From assembly GCA_013054445.1 (NCBI GenBank), contig JAAMPI010000092.1:1-64000 (forward strand): DNA of 64,000 bases, in the 5' to 3' direction. The stretch is from Cudoniella acicularis. Taxonomy: Eukaryota > Ascomycota > Leotiomycetes > Helotiales > Helotiaceae. The first letter of the stretch is position 1. Each line of letters opens with the position of its first letter. Position numbers and translations under genes: made by a program. The notes under the pieces were generated by a model. The model had not been told where the DNA came from. It saw only the letters and a list, made by a program, of their open reading frames with translations, and did not search any database. This document shows, piece by piece, positions 1 through 12,115 of this stretch.

Positions 1-759
1 GGCCTTCGTCGGGCGTCGAGCCCCCTGGTAGGCTGGAGAAGTGTCTGGAGTACGGGGTGAGGGGTGGGGAGGATGGGGTTTGCGGGTTCTGGTCGTGGAG
101 GCGGCAGCTGTTGTTGGGAATAGTGTCAGTAAGTAAGATTATTCTGCGTCAAGAGATAAAGAAATGCAGCAGTCGCAGGCCATACAAGGCAGGAGGGAAC
201 TACTACTTACGCCTCGGAGCAATACAGGAAAGTATTGTTGGCGGGCAGAAATTGCTTTTCGCAGGTCATGCTGTGTCATTCGTCAGCTCTGCATCCTCCT
301 GATTCTCTCATATGCACCCCACACTTTTCCATCTCTTGGGGGTCATGGGGACTGCAAGGGAAACTTGGTCGTTCCTGGGGAACCCCACCGTCTCAACGGC
401 ATCCAAAAGAAATCGACCTACCAGAACTGCGGGAACCCCTCTCCACTGTCGCGGACACCCTCATCTTCTCTGTCCCGATCCCTCGTGCTGGTTGTTCGCC
501 CACCGCTCCAGCCCGCGCCGACAACTTTGGTATTATTGTACTGAGGGGTCGTCCTCCTGCTCAAGGGTGCTGGCCGCGCCGATTTCTTCTCGGCCACCAC
601 GTAATCTTTGCCAGATCTTCTCCTCGAGTGATGGGATTTCTTCTCCGAGTGCGTGCGAGGGGATAATGGTGGAGGAGACGTCGCCGCGGCGCTGCGGGTC
701 TGCACTGGTGGGGGGCGTGACTGCGCCAGTTTGTCGGTTTGGCGGTCAATGGCTCGCAA
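1..759 (-). CDS. Ecl1-like zinc-binding protein, truncated by window edge
   Basis: Three exons can be joined on the minus strand: 422-759, 211-270 and 1-107. The introns are 271-421 (gtaggt...cacag) and 108-210 (gtaagt...aacag, with a ttactgac branch site). Splicing restores a cysteine module, F-C-M-T-C-E-K-Q followed 13 residues later by L-Y-C-S-E-A-C-R. This CxxC...CxxxC pattern matches the Ecl1/LIFE-span family of small fungal zinc-binding regulators, which in fission yeast extend chronological life span. Both introns sit in the same phase across the module, which supports the model. The first exon is Arg/Ser/Pro-rich with no ATG; it is open up to a TAA near 869, so the true start probably lies in an unresolved upstream exon. 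The Ser/Pro-rich C-terminus (S-R-H-F-S-S-L-P-G-G-S) continues beyond position 1. Family call fairly sure; 5' end unsure. Confidence 0.62.
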
Positions 760-2293
760 TTCCTTTCTCTCTGGAAAAGCTGAGGGGAAGTGTGGATTGA
801 TATGTTGATGTATTGAAGCTGCGGATGCTGCGGCGTTCGTGTTGGGGTCTTGTGGTTTTTAAACGGCCTCGTGATGTGATGGCTGGTGCTGATGTGATAG
901 ATGATTAAAATAAAATAAAAATTTGGGTAGTCGCCGTGCTGATAAGGAGGATGACTCTTCACGCCTTCTCGGCCTCGGGTGATGCGATCGCGGACGCGGT
1001 TCCTGGTGTAATTTTTCAAATGAACAAATAATATATAAGACTGTCCCGAAAAAGGAGTTGCCCCCAAGGATGGTGTTGTGCTCTTTATATATGGCCGTCC
1101 GACAGCGGAGGAGATTATCGTGAGACGGTGGGAGGGTTGGTTGGCTGTGGGCGATTTTGTTATCAGAAACCTCGGGGAATTGTCGAGACGGTGATAGGGG
1201 ACTGAGGGGCAGCCGGCTAGTTATGGAGCAGGATTCAAGTGCAACCGACACTGCAGAGTTTGCAGGCGAGCGACGGTGACAGTCAAGTGAGCAAGGGAAC
1301 TTGGAAATGACACCACGAGTGAGGTCTTGTATCTTTGTACTTGTATGGAGTGCAGCGAACAGTTGTGTTGCTTCAACTGGCTCTATGTCTTTCCGAGGGG
1401 CACACAGCAGCAAGCGATGGCGTTATCTCAGACCGGCGATTTCGATTTTCAGGGTCCACGTCGCGGATTCCCAGTGCAGTGGTTACTATAGGCACAAGTA
1501 TTGTGCAGTTGCCGATGGCGTGCTGGAAGTCAAGGCGATACAGGACAGTATAGTGCTGAAGTCGTGATTGTTCTCTTGCAATTAGGTGCTGGCTGGGCCT
1601 ATACATATGTATTGACACTCGGGGCCTTCGTCGTGTCGATCAGTGAGGGGTCCGCTGACTTTTCCACGGATGCGACGCCGTGCAGGAGAAGGCAGAAGAC
1701 ATCAGGGTTCACTTACATTATTGTTGACAGGGCCTGCAGCATTGGTATTCGTTAGCAATGGATTGCAAAACCCCCTCTTATTGCATCATGATCCAGCGCT
1801 GACTCGTACATGTGCAGGTGTTTCGTCTTCTCAGCCCTCCGGGTGTATGCCACTGTATGCCACTGTATGCCAATGTATACTACTCTATACTGCTCGCCTC
1901 GCATATAGCTCTCCACCGTGGCTCATTATTGGCTTGGATTACAGCTACGCACAACGCCCAGAGAGGTGCTGCCAGGCACGTTCTCGATCCATGGCGCGTC
2001 TTACGTGCTTTTTGCGTATTGGACAGTCTGGACTCTGGAATCTGGACGGCGAAGGCTTCCGACCAGTGACCAGGGCCACACGAGGCCGTGAGTGTGGATG
2101 TGGATGTGGATTGTGGGCGCATCTGAACCCCCACTCAGGAACCAGCGACCCTCCACGAGTCCCATTGACATGGAGTCACGGACATCGCCATCTCACTCAG
2201 CATTGCCTCAGAGTTGGCTCCAGCGAGGCTCGGCGAGTCAGTTTCCAAGCTTCAAGCCTGTTGCAAGGTGAAAGGCGCATAGTGGGAAAGTGC

Positions 2294-2322
2294 AAAGCGC
2301 AAAGCGCAAAGCGCAAAGTGAC
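2294..2322. repeat. GCAAAGC 7-bp microsatellite
   Basis: Four near-perfect head-to-tail copies of a seven-base unit (gcgcaaa). Confidence 0.8.
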
Positions 2323-5300
2323 AATTGCACCTTGTGAGCTGCACCAGATGAGCATGTACGAGTGAGTTGGAGCTTCTGAGCTGGAGCTCCCTCGACAATA
2401 GACCAATTATAGAAACCTGTCATTTCTCACATATCCCGTCCTGCCAGCGGAACATGCAGCTCCAGTTCCCTCGTCGGCATCCCAAGATCCAAAACCTTCT
2501 CAAGGAGCTCAAGCATCAACCTCAAGCATCTCAACCCATCTCACCACTCACCACTCACAAGCATCCCCTCCCCCACCACCACATCCAGGCACAATTCCCC
2601 CAAAGAGGTATCCCGAAGGCGCCACCGTCGTCATCCTGGCTTCCGAGATGCATCAAAACGTTTTCTCTCTATCGCTGCCTGCGAGCCATTCATCGCTTTG
2701 AAGCGGCATTCATGCTCTGCCATTTCCACATCTTTTGGGGGTCCCGAGTACAAATCCGCTCTTTTGCCCCCGTTGAACAAGATACCGTTCTCACTCGCAA
2801 TTCGCTCTGGCAAAGAGGTGATGCGTGCATGCTTTGCCTCGAAGCGCTGGATATTGATCTCAAGCAAGGTACCCGTGGGGTCCTTGAACTCTGCCCATTC
2901 CATTTATGATTTTCTCACTCCTGATTTCTCGTCCGAGGTCCCTTGGTACAGGTTCCCTTCCCGCGATTTTGCCGGATAGGATAGCAGACCAGATATGATA
3001 CGATGGCGATAGCGAGGGAACCAGGCTCTCGTCCCCTCTCTTTTGTGTCGCACAACGCAGTCAGTGCAGTCCACATAAATTCAGCCTATCAGACCCGACA
3101 CCCGACGAGCTTTACCTGGTAATGAAGAGAGGGGCACAATGTCGAGGTAGAGTGTTTTTTTCAACGACCTCCCTTATTGAAATTTGATAATGCACGAAGA
3201 AGGTTCTGTTTTACCCCCCATATTTCATACTTCTCGTCAATCTACGTGTACAGTGCATGCATTGTACCATACAAGTACAGCACTCGATCGAAGCCTGTCG
3301 ATCTCCGACCATAGTGGTTGTTGTGTGGCTCCTGTTGTCTTACGTACCCCTCATTTTCGGTGTGAAGGTGTATTACAGAACGGTAGTTGAACCCGGCCTG
3401 TGGATTGCTGTCTTCGGGATATTCTGCAAGTATGGACGTCAACTTTGGGCACCGTTGAGGTTACTGGCTACACAAGTCCCGAGTTTTTCATCAGTCTCTC
3501 CATATATCTTCACTGTGCCAAGCCACCGGAAAGGGTCCACTCTCTGCAGTTCTTACATCGTCTTACCCCAAAGGACTTCGGGATTTTCTGGTCTTCTCGT
3601 TGGATGCAGACACACAGTTGACGAATATCTTCCAAGGCGACGTTGGCCTTCTTTCGACCACCGCTCCACCAACTCCACCAACTCCACCAGCTTCACAACC
3701 CACACCATGCCACTAATATCAATTATAAAAAGCCTCTCGGACTCCCCACTAATTTCCAATGTCGCACAGCACAGCACATGAGCCACTCACCCATATGCAC
3801 GCCTTCCAAAAACCAGCACGGTACCTCAATCACAATCACAAAGCCAATCACAACCACCATCACATTCCCTCTCTCTGGATCCTGGAATCGTGGCTTGCCT
3901 CCACTGTCTTATCCAACTTACCCAAGCTACCTACCCACGAAAGGCAGAATCCATGCTGCAGCACACGCGTGGGGTTCAAAGACTCCGTCACTTCAAAACC
4001 TCCCATCTATCCGCTCGACACAATTCTCATTCATTACTTCCTATAATCATTTCATCAATCTTACCGGTTCAATACTGTCAATTATTCTCTTAGCAGCTTA
4101 TTACTTTGCTCGTGGATTTCTAACTTCAACCCCCACGACCTACCTCATTTACAGTATCAATATGCATGTTCTTTTCACGGCTATACAGCGCAAAGCGAGC
4201 GCCAAGATCATTGCCCGCCCAAATTTCCGAATCCCGCTGAAAGGTTAAGGTTAAGAAAGGGTCTTTTGTTCCATATTGTGGCTTTCATTTTCATTTCTAC
4301 TTCCACTTTTTCTTTTTTCTTTTTCAGCGTCAACCGCGGGACTCTATATACAAATTTTTAACAATTGATGAAATCAAATCAAATCAACAAATCAACCAAA
4401 AAAAGCCTCTCTAAGTATTTTATCCACTTTATTATTACAGATTTTTCAATTTCACATTTCTCCACCTTAGTTACTGCAAGTAACGTCAGATAATGAATCT
4501 CTTTTTATCTAAATATCACATGATTCTCCTCGGGCTCATTTTCCTTTAGTTAGATCAGATCAGATCAGATCGAATGATCCGATCGTTCGGAGAATTTCTC
4601 TTCCGAGTGTAAGTGCGCAAGTGCGGAAGTTTGTTCCCCACTCCTCTCCACTTGGTACTCGACCACAACACATCCCCACTCTCCTCTCCTCTACACTCCA
4701 CTTGTTACTCGTCAACAACATCAGCACACCGGTACAGCAGTACAGCAGTACATCAACAACCTATGCACCCGCCCCTCCCCACTCCATTCCCATACATTTT
4801 TCACTACAGTAGATCTCTAAGTTTAACTTTGACTTCGAGTTTCGAGTTTCAAATTTTAGGGCGATCGATCGATCTTCCGGCCCCCTTGCCCCGCCTCTTC
4901 CGCTTCTGCTTCCACCTCGCGTTTGCCTCCCATAGGTGACTTGATTACTTTACTTACTTAGTATTTCGATTTCATCGTCTTATCTTGTAGTCTTGGTTTA
5001 AACTCGATATACACTTGAGGTGCTCTCTTATGTTATATTATTCTACACACTCTCCCCCCTCTCTCCCTCTGTCCATCCTGGCAATTATTTCTATTTTCTT
5101 AAAAGGGTTTATTTATCTATTATTATAATTCTATTCTTTTATATTTTATAGCTATTAATATATAACTGATATCTTTACACAGCAGTTTAGTAAGCATTAG
5201 ATACTCGCGAGCATAAAACAAAAACAATGCATTCAATAATCTTAAGGCATAATCGAGATCTTGTTGCGATTGAAACTTAGTGTAATCTTATATAAAACAT

Positions 5301-5423
5301 TAAAATTACAAACCTCTCTCTCTTGATCCTTTCTCTACTTCTCCTCTTCAAACTTCAAAAACAATAGTTTCAAGTTAGTTATATTCCCCCCTCCCTCCCG
5401 ATCAAACACGATACTCAGCTAAC

Positions 5424-5528
5424 CCCCTACCTACCTACCTACCTACCTACCTACCTACCTTCTCTATACCACTTTCCACTTTTCACTCTTCATTCACATC
5501 TCTCTCTCTCTCTCTCTATATATATATT
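5424..5528. repeat. CCTA and CT/TA microsatellites
   Basis: About nine tandem CTAC/CCTA units at 5424-5460. A CT run and then a TA run follow at about 5500-5528. Such tracts are common in non-coding fungal DNA. Confidence 0.85.
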
Positions 5529-6525
5529 CCAATAGAACTCCAATGCATATTCTTTTTATTAAATATATGTTTAGACAAGAGAGAAGATAAAAGAAAGCAG
5601 AGAAAGAAATATAATAATATAAAGAGAAAAATTGCTTTGCTATTTATAAGAGGGAAAAAATTCAGAGACCGAAAATTAAAACCCACTTCTTCTGAAGTTG
5701 AAAAAATGATAGGTGAATAGAGATAGCGAAGATTTAGAATCATGATATATTGGGTGGGTGAGTGAGTGGGTGAGTACGTGGGTAGATAGATATGTAAGTA
5801 GGCTCCTCCACCACCATCCATCTTTCTCTATACATATTAAAAGTGAAAATGCCCCCCCCTTCCCCTCCCCTAAACTTGGCAACCTAGCTTCCTCAGCTCA
5901 CGATAAACCTACCTACCTGATTATTTATCCCTCCTAATCAAAGTTACTAACTTACCATTACTTAGTTCGTGCTAACTAGCCAGAACCACCTGTCCTACGG
6001 AATTAGCGTGCGAGATCTATATTATTATTATTTTTTATGGCAGAAAGAGATATAGGGAGGGAGGGTAAAGGAAAGCACTTGGGAAGCGAATTTCAAGGAG
6101 GCGTGGGATTAGGAGGAGGGGAAATATAGGAGGTAGGGGTTGAGGAAGGTGGCGGAGGTGAAGAGATGTTGAAAGTGGAGGAGAGATGGGAAGGGAGGAC
6201 TCGAGCAAAAAAATTCCCTAATGGAGAAAAAGGACATCAGAGAGAACTCACGGGAACAGAAATGCTACAGTGGTAAAAAGATTGCAGAGATGGAGAAAAG
6301 TGCCCGTATTGATACTCCCACAAGGCAACTCACGATAATCTAAAGTACAGACAGACACGAACGACAAACCCACCCAAGCAGTCAGTCCAAAAGAAAGGAT
6401 TCTATAATGCATGCAGACCCAACCAACCAACCGCCCTCCCTCTGTGACGCCGACGCTGTGGTATCTATCTCATCTATTATGCATATCCCATAACATCCAT
6501 CCTATCGTACTATACAATATAACAT

Positions 6526-8364
6526 CTACCAAGGAACCGCCGTATCCAAAGTAGGAACTCCTTGACCCCGCCCACGACCTCTCCAAGAGGTTTCGGAGTG
6601 CCCGGCTCTGCTAGGTCTTGGTCCACGTTCGTTTCCTGCCCCTGAAGCAGACGGCTTGACGACAGCACCTCTTCCAGAGGTTCGTCCCTCTCCACCTCCA
6701 CGCGCCCTACTTGCTCCTGGCACGTCCGCGACAATGTTTAATCCAGGGGTGCCCTTCAATCCCATTTTCCCGACGACTTTCTTTGTGATGCCTGGTATTT
6801 CTGAAGCTCCCAGACCTTCGAGGGCGAACTTGTTTGCTTCTTTAATGAGAGTAACAGTGTCCCAGCCCATGGCTTTGAAATGCGTTTTGTAGAATCCCAA
6901 CCACGCCTGGTACGTCTTGGCTTGAGTCTCCATTCGCTCCGTTACAGCTGTCACTGCTTCCTTCGCACTCAGATCTGCTGGCGTATCCTCGAAATTAATC
7001 TCTTTCAAGGTCCATTTGGGGAAGAATGTTTCAGGCTGTGCGACAATGAATGTTCCTCTCCCTTCCTTCCCAGCACGAGCAGTTCGTCCTAATCGGTGGA
7101 TATATGATTCCTTATCTGAAGGTATGCCGACCTGGAAAACGTTCGTTACATCCGGAAAATCCATGCCTCTTGCCACCACATCTGTAGCAATCAAGATTCC
7201 ATTCTTTGCCTCTCTAAACGCATTTGTCGCAGCGGTTCTCTTCCCTTGAGCGACACGCGAGTGCAGCACATTGACATTTGGCATATTGGGCATAGCTTGG
7301 AGTACCGCGCCGTAGAAGTCTACGAGCGCTGCTGTTGGTGCAAATACTATGGCTTTGAAAGTATCCGCACCCTCGATTGCGATTTCTGAGCGCAGGGAAC
7401 CAATCAAGGCGGCCGCAACGTCAGAAAATGCAGGCACAACGACAAGGTGCTGCGGCACACGTTCGTGGGTATTGATCTCGCCTTCAGGGATGGTCGAGAT
7501 GAATTTGTAGTCTTTTGCCAAGACGAGATGTGCGACTTTTTCGACGTGTGGTGCAATTGTTGCAGAGAAGAGCATGCCCTGTCTGTTGGTTTTCGCCTTA
7601 TCTGGAAGATGGCTGACAATCTTCTTCAGATCATTCATAAATCCCATATCGAGTAGTCGATCGGCTTCATCGAGAACGAGGGTATCGAGGTTTCGGAAAG
7701 CATCTCTGATTCGTTCATCGCTCAAGTGATCGAGAAGTCGCCCTGGTGTAGCAATGAGAATATCACAGCCTCCTAAAATCTGCTTCTCCTCCGTGTTCTT
7801 GTTTGTACCCCCAATCGCGAAGCTGATCTTATATCGTGGGAGTCGTTTCAGGAGTGCTGTTGCTTCTTTGGCAATTTGCATGGACAATTCGCGTGTTGGC
7901 GAGATGACGAGGAGAGAGACCCCAGAGCCGTTTCCTCGGTTTTTGTTGATGAGGGTTTGGATTGCTGGAAGTAGAAATGCTACCGTCTTTCCCGTTCCAG
8001 TCTTTGCTTGTGCCAAACAATCAATTCGGTTTGCGAGCAGCTCGTGGAGAGTTGCGGCTTGTACTGGCATCATATGGTCGAACTTGAGATCCTCAGTGAT
8101 TGTTTGTAGCACGACAGGATGTATCAGATTTTCCTTGCCTAAATCTGCAAAGCGTGGAGTATCCAAAGGAACAGGTGCTGTGAGAGGTGGTGTTGACACT
8201 CGAGGAATAGGAGGCGCGATTTGTTGTGAAGGACCGCTTGTTGAAAATGGCTTCTTACCTTTGTAAGGTTGCCTTCTGGCTGGTGTTCTTTTGGAGTCCT
8301 GCATCGTGATGTTGATGAGGTTTCGCAGAACTTGACTGCGACGTAAAGTGGAAATAGAGAACAT
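6526..8364 (-). CDS. Mitochondrial DEAD-box ATP-dependent RNA helicase (MSS116-like)
   Basis: Intronless, 612 residues from the ATG at 8364. The frame opens six codons earlier, but with a TTG. The helicase motifs appear in order: Q-motif region (D-H-M-M-P-V-Q), Walker A A-K-T-G-T-G-K-T, P-T-R-E-L, A-T-P-G-R, D-E-A-D, S-A-T, the I-V-F-A-P-T strand, A-T-D-V-V-A-R-G-M-D-F-P-D-V and H-R-L-G-R-T-A-R-A-G. The N-terminus is short, basic and Ser/Leu-rich, with few acidic residues, like a mitochondrial targeting peptide. The C-terminus is a Gly/Arg/Ser-rich tail typical of the MSS116/CYT-19 group, which remodels group I/II introns and mitochondrial RNA. All key residues are intact. Exact orthology to yeast MSS116 is inferred from motifs and the leader. 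Confidence 0.93.
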   Translation of the reverse strand: MFSISTLRRSQVLRNLINITMQDSKRTPARRQPYKGKKPFSTSGPSQQIAPPIPRVSTPPLTAPVPLDTPRFADLGKENLIHPVVLQTITEDLKFDHMMPVQAATLHELLANRIDCLAQAKTGTGKTVAFLLPAIQTLINKNRGNGSGVSLLVISPTRELSMQIAKEATALLKRLPRYKISFAIGGTNKNTEEKQILGGCDILIATPGRLLDHLSDERIRDAFRNLDTLVLDEADRLLDMGFMNDLKKIVSHLPDKAKTNRQGMLFSATIAPHVEKVAHLVLAKDYKFISTIPEGEINTHERVPQHLVVVPAFSDVAAALIGSLRSEIAIEGADTFKAIVFAPTAALVDFYGAVLQAMPNMPNVNVLHSRVAQGKRTAATNAFREAKNGILIATDVVARGMDFPDVTNVFQVGIPSDKESYIHRLGRTARAGKEGRGTFIVAQPETFFPKWTLKEINFEDTPADLSAKEAVTAVTERMETQAKTYQAWLGFYKTHFKAMGWDTVTLIKEANKFALEGLGASEIPGITKKVVGKMGLKGTPGLNIVADVPGASRARGGGEGRTSGRGAVVKPSASGAGNERGPRPSRAGHSETSWRGRGRGQGVPTLDTAVPW

Positions 8365-9417
8365 GGATACGGTTTTTGACAAAGAAGATTTTCGTTCGGA
8401 AACTTCAAAGGAACAAGTCGTTACTGACTCAGCACGATAACGATAAGAAGGTGCAGGGAAAGGAAGGTTAAGCGAGGGGGGTACTCGGATAAAAAGGGGG
8501 CGGCTTAGGGGAAAAGGTGGTTTCTTATGGTGAGATACAGACTACGAGACTTTTTAACTCGGCATTCGACACAGAAATTTAAAATTATACATAAAAGTTT
8601 CAAAACTATTAGTTTTCTAAATAATCACAATCTGTGGATGACTAACAAGCAGCGCCAAGGTGAGATCTCATCTAATATGCTCCACAGTTTAGCACTTTAT
8701 TTGTATAATTACTTCCATACGGGCGAGAATCGTTTCTTAGGGCCTTGCGCTGCGCATATCATTCTTATTAATAAATCCAACTGGAGCGATTATGGCATCA
8801 ATTTAACATTTTTGGCACAGTCACGTGGATATTACTTGTATTTGCTCTCTATTGTTTTTGCATCCCAATTCCAACTCAAGCAAACTTTCAGAAGAATTTA
8901 GAAGGAGTCCAAATGTAAGAATCAATCTAACTCTAAATTATTTAAGTTATTATTGATTTCTATTTTTTATCACATCCACCGCAAGTTGGATTATCACGTG
9001 ATTTCGTGAAAAAGCACCTCGAACGTTAATTCAAATGAAGATAAGCTAGCGTACGAGGCCTAAATATACAATTCTAGTAGGAGCTTCATATGGGTCTACC
9101 TATTCTAAGTAAAGTAATTATTCTTAGTTATTTTATAACTTTGAAGTGTTTTTGCGGGTTTTCGCTTAGACGCTAACTTACGGCACGTGAGATACTTTTG
9201 AAATATTTTCGAAGCTCATTATGAGCGGCCAGCAAGCATGGAAAGACTGTCATTTGTAAATTTTCATAAGTGACTAGAGATAAAAAATGGACACAACGTG
9301 ATATCAAAGCATGCCAGATGCTCTAAGAGTTATATTTTATTACAGAAAAGTTATAATACCAGTCCAGCCGGCAATCCACATCAGAAAATAGACAATGCGA
9401 CCGTCACATCAGAGCCC
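8365..9417. other. Intergenic, AT-rich
   Basis: Upstream of the helicase on its strand and downstream of the next minus-strand gene. No conserved coding frame was seen; open frames are short and AT-rich. Confidence 0.6.
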
Positions 9418-9984
9418 CTAAATGCTCCTCTGCATTTGCACGATCTGTGAAATGCTCATAGCAGGCTCTTTCCTCCGAATAACGTGAGAATTGTTATTTG
9501 GCTGCAAAGCCTGCTCAGATGGCGCCTCAGACAAAACCCTACTCGTATCATCAGCTCTGTTCAACATTTACCTAGGAAAACTTGACAATCAAACTCACAT
9601 CCCAGACAAGACGACAAAAACCCGCACGAAATCCTTCAAGTCTTCCATATGAACCATAAGCTTCTCTCTATCACCACCAAATTGAAAGCGCGTGAGGTTT
9701 AGAAGAGGAAATTTTCCTGTGGTGCCTCTGGCATATCTGTCCAATATGTCTTTGATTCTGCACAGCATCGTGTTGCAGATCAGCTGTTGCGTAAGCCACG
9801 CCTTCATTTCTTCGTCGTCGAGAACTTGGGTTTCGGATTTGCGATGCAGGGCCTCGAGGATGGAACACAGTTGCTGAGCATGCGAGCTTATTGTCTCGAC
9901 GAAATCGGGTGTTTTCTGGAGGCTTGAAACTATGAGGTGGATGGCTTTGATGATCTCGAGGCTAGCTCCGATTGCTTGGTCCAT
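9418..9984 (-). CDS. Small helical protein, possibly a STAND/NACHT N-terminal-like domain
   Basis: Two exons, 9599-9984 and 9418-9538, with a 60-bp intron (gtgagt...gagtag). Splicing removes a stop and gives 168 residues ending at TAG. The sequence is helical and amphipathic (I-I-K-A-I-H-L-I-V-S-S-L-Q-K-T; H-A-Q-Q-L-C-S-I-L-E-A-L). That resembles the short helical N-terminal domains placed before NACHT/ankyrin modules in fungal NOD-like proteins, but no nucleotide-binding domain follows, so it would be a stand-alone domain. The family resemblance is my inference from pattern. Without a search I call it hypothetical. Confidence 0.5.
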
Positions 9985-10996
9985 GGTGAAGAAATTGGAA
10001 GAGAAGTCAATTGAAGACTTGAAGATTGCCGACCAGCGGATTAAAGGGGGTTGAAATGTAGGTTTCGATTACCAGAAGAGAAAATGCGTCGACAATAGGA
10101 GATTTTTGAAGAGAGAACAAAACTAAGAGAAGGTTAGTATTACGACGATGGCACCGAGTGCACATCAATGCTCAGAAATTGATCCATTGGTGCACCTTCT
10201 CACAAAGTGTTTCATACAACAGAATGGACGAACCAAGGGAGTCAAAGGGATGGGAATTCCAGAATATCTATGGTTCGGATTATCGTAAGACCAGCTCTAC
10301 TTGGAACAAAGAGTTAATTATAGTACTGTGTACTCCCAGCTTTGAACTTCTTAGCAAGTTTCTGCCGTTGTGTTAAATTTTAAAACAGTATGACAAAGAG
10401 AACGCTTCAAGAATTGGGGCTGCGGGATGTGCTCCGAAACGTTGCGTATTCTGGTTGTAAACCTAGAGATTCTAGAGTGGATCTCTGCCTCCTTTATTCC
10501 CGATGGCAAAGATAAAACCATAGTGAAACTCGGGTTTCTCCAGAAGGATAATTGTGATCGGATTGTAAGATTGAAGGGATGGTGGCACCAAATCCATGGA
10601 GGTGTGAGGGTAGTGTTAGATAGCATGGCCACCGATTGAGGGTCCACCCGCAAGGGATTAGTTAAGTTGACGGCTACATTCATATCTACGTACAGGGAAT
10701 CGACAGAGAGTAAGGAAATATTGGGCCCTTTTTAGGGGTCCGAAAAGAGAGGGAGTGTAAACTGAACTGAATTCTAAATCTACAGAAAAAGGTTCAAGCT
10801 AAATACAAAGAACCGAGTAAATCAGCTAAGGGTAAGTTATATAAGCTTGGATGACTGCCTCTGATAGAACGCTCTGGCTTTTAAACCCCTGAACCCCTAA
10901 AAGAAATGATATAAGTGGGTCCACACTTTAACAGGAAACGATTGTCCTTGAAAAGTGAACCATATTCCCAAGCAGAGCAAACCTTCAGACCAGAGC
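9985..10996. other. Intergenic between two minus-strand genes
   Basis: A 110-codon frame on the minus strand (10351-10683) starts with ATG, but its composition is unremarkable and I recognise no domain. It may be chance. Nothing else stands out. Confidence 0.45.
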
Positions 10997-12115
10997 CTAG
11001 GCGCGAAGTGTAGCCAAGTGATGACCCGTATCCAACCCCACCAGATTAGAGCTTTGTCCATCACAAACCTGGATCGCCTGCACTGGCTCTGTGGGACTGT
11101 GGTATAAGCCATGAAGTTGAGGAATCTCCGCCATAAAGCCATCCCTTCTCGCTCCCCATCGGTATTCAATCTTGTCAAACCCAACACCCAACGCCCTCAA
11201 CCCATGCTGAATAGCTGCGTCCAAGAAACCATCCATGTCCGCCGCCCGCTGCAACTTATCGGGTGCCGATTGAGTTCGGAAATAGGGCTCGAAAAGTGAG
11301 TTGAATAATTCCAAGTACGGTGTTTTCTTGTAATAGTCTGGGCTGGGTCTTTCCGCATTCCGGATGGCGAACCTGCTGATATAAACGGGTACTTTAGAAA
11401 ACACTGAACCAAGGAACTTGTTAGCCCACATTTCGAAGGAGAGGAGGGTATAGGGTAGCAAAGATAGGAACATACATTCAACTCCCCGAATCAAATCTCG
11501 GAGTTTATCAAGAGCGTATATATCCACGGGCTGTAAAGGAAGAAGTGATTGGCGCGGGTTTCCTTCAACCGAGATACTCTTCAGGAGAATTGAGAATAGA
11601 ATATAGTGAAACATGGGTTTGCGGGTTCTGCTATTCTCGAGAAGGGTACAAATTTCTTCGGGGGTGTAGTTATGTGGATTGGGGAAAAGACTGGTGTCTT
11701 TGCCCTGAGTGATGAACTCAATGGGAGGTGGCTCTGGAAAGAGCAAGGCTTCAATTCGAGCCACAGAATCTTTTATCGTTGGAGATGACGAGCCGTAAAC
11801 TATCCATTTGCCAAGGTAGATGTTTATGGAAGATGCCAGGTCACAGTAGGAAGAAAGCAGGTTGGAATCTGAATCCGCTAGGTCGGTGTTGTGTACCCCT
11901 GGACCGCCCCATACCTTGGGGTATTTGGCGAGTTGCCGTTCCACTGTGGCAATTTTGTCGTTGGCCTGATTCAGTTCTTGCTCGAATGCTTGCTGTTGCT
12001 GCGTACGATGGCGCCGAAAGCGAAGAAACAAAAATGCAAATATTGAGAGGAGAATGCATACACACAGAAGCAGTGGGAGGGTTATGGCAAGCGCCAATGA
12101 GGTTTCGGAAATCAT
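10997..12115 (-). CDS. Membrane-anchored fungal protein of unknown function
   Basis: An open frame of 372 codons from the ATG at 12115. Residues about 7-32 form one hydrophobic segment (A-L-A-I-T-L-P-L-L-L-C-V) followed by R-F-R-R-H-R, so the protein is probably single-pass with a cytosolic or lumenal soluble body. A Gln/Glu-rich stretch follows, possibly a coiled coil. A good intron, 11404-11475 (gtatgt, gctaac branch, ttcag), lies inside the frame. Its 72 bp is a multiple of three and contains no stop, so both spliced (348 aa) and retained (372 aa) products are readable. The spliced form is more likely given the consensus sites. I do not recognise the soluble domain. Confidence 0.6.
   Translation of the reverse strand: MISETSLALAITLPLLLCVCILLSIFAFLFLRFRRHRTQQQQAFEQELNQANDKIATVERQLAKYPKVWGGPGVHNTDLADSDSNLLSSYCDLASSINIYLGKWIVYGSSSPTIKDSVARIEALLFPEPPPIEFITQGKDTSLFPNPHNYTPEEICTLLENSRTRKPMFHYILFSILLKSISVEGNPRQSLLPLQPVDIYALDKLRDLIRGVECMFLSLLPYTLLSFEMWANKFLGSVFSKVPVYISRFAIRNAERPSPDYYKKTPYLELFNSLFEPYFRTQSAPDKLQRAADMDGFLDAAIQHGLRALGVGFDKIEYRWGARRDGFMAEIPQLHGLYHSPTEPVQAIQVCDGQSSNLVGLDTGHHLATLRA

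Larger units (their letters stand above)
760..6525. other. Long intergenic region without a recognisable gene
   Basis: About 5.8 kb with only short, unconserved open frames. GC content falls toward AT-rich pyrimidine tracts at about 4250-5600. Simple repeats are scattered through it: GCAAAGC units near 2295-2322, GATCA units near 4552-4570, a CCTA tract near 5424-5460, and CT then TA dinucleotides near 5500-5528. The stretch could hold long 5' leaders of the two flanking minus-strand genes (the Ecl1-like gene lies to its left), but I see no coding signal. Confidence 0.6.

Noticed and set aside
561..1413. Long minus-strand frames near the left edge as separate genes
   Set aside because: Low-complexity and His/Pro/Ser-rich, no recognised domain; likely chance frames upstream of the Ecl1-like gene.
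3257..4248. Plus-strand frames of 174-201 codons
   Set aside because: Repetitive, overlap in several frames, and no conserved pattern.
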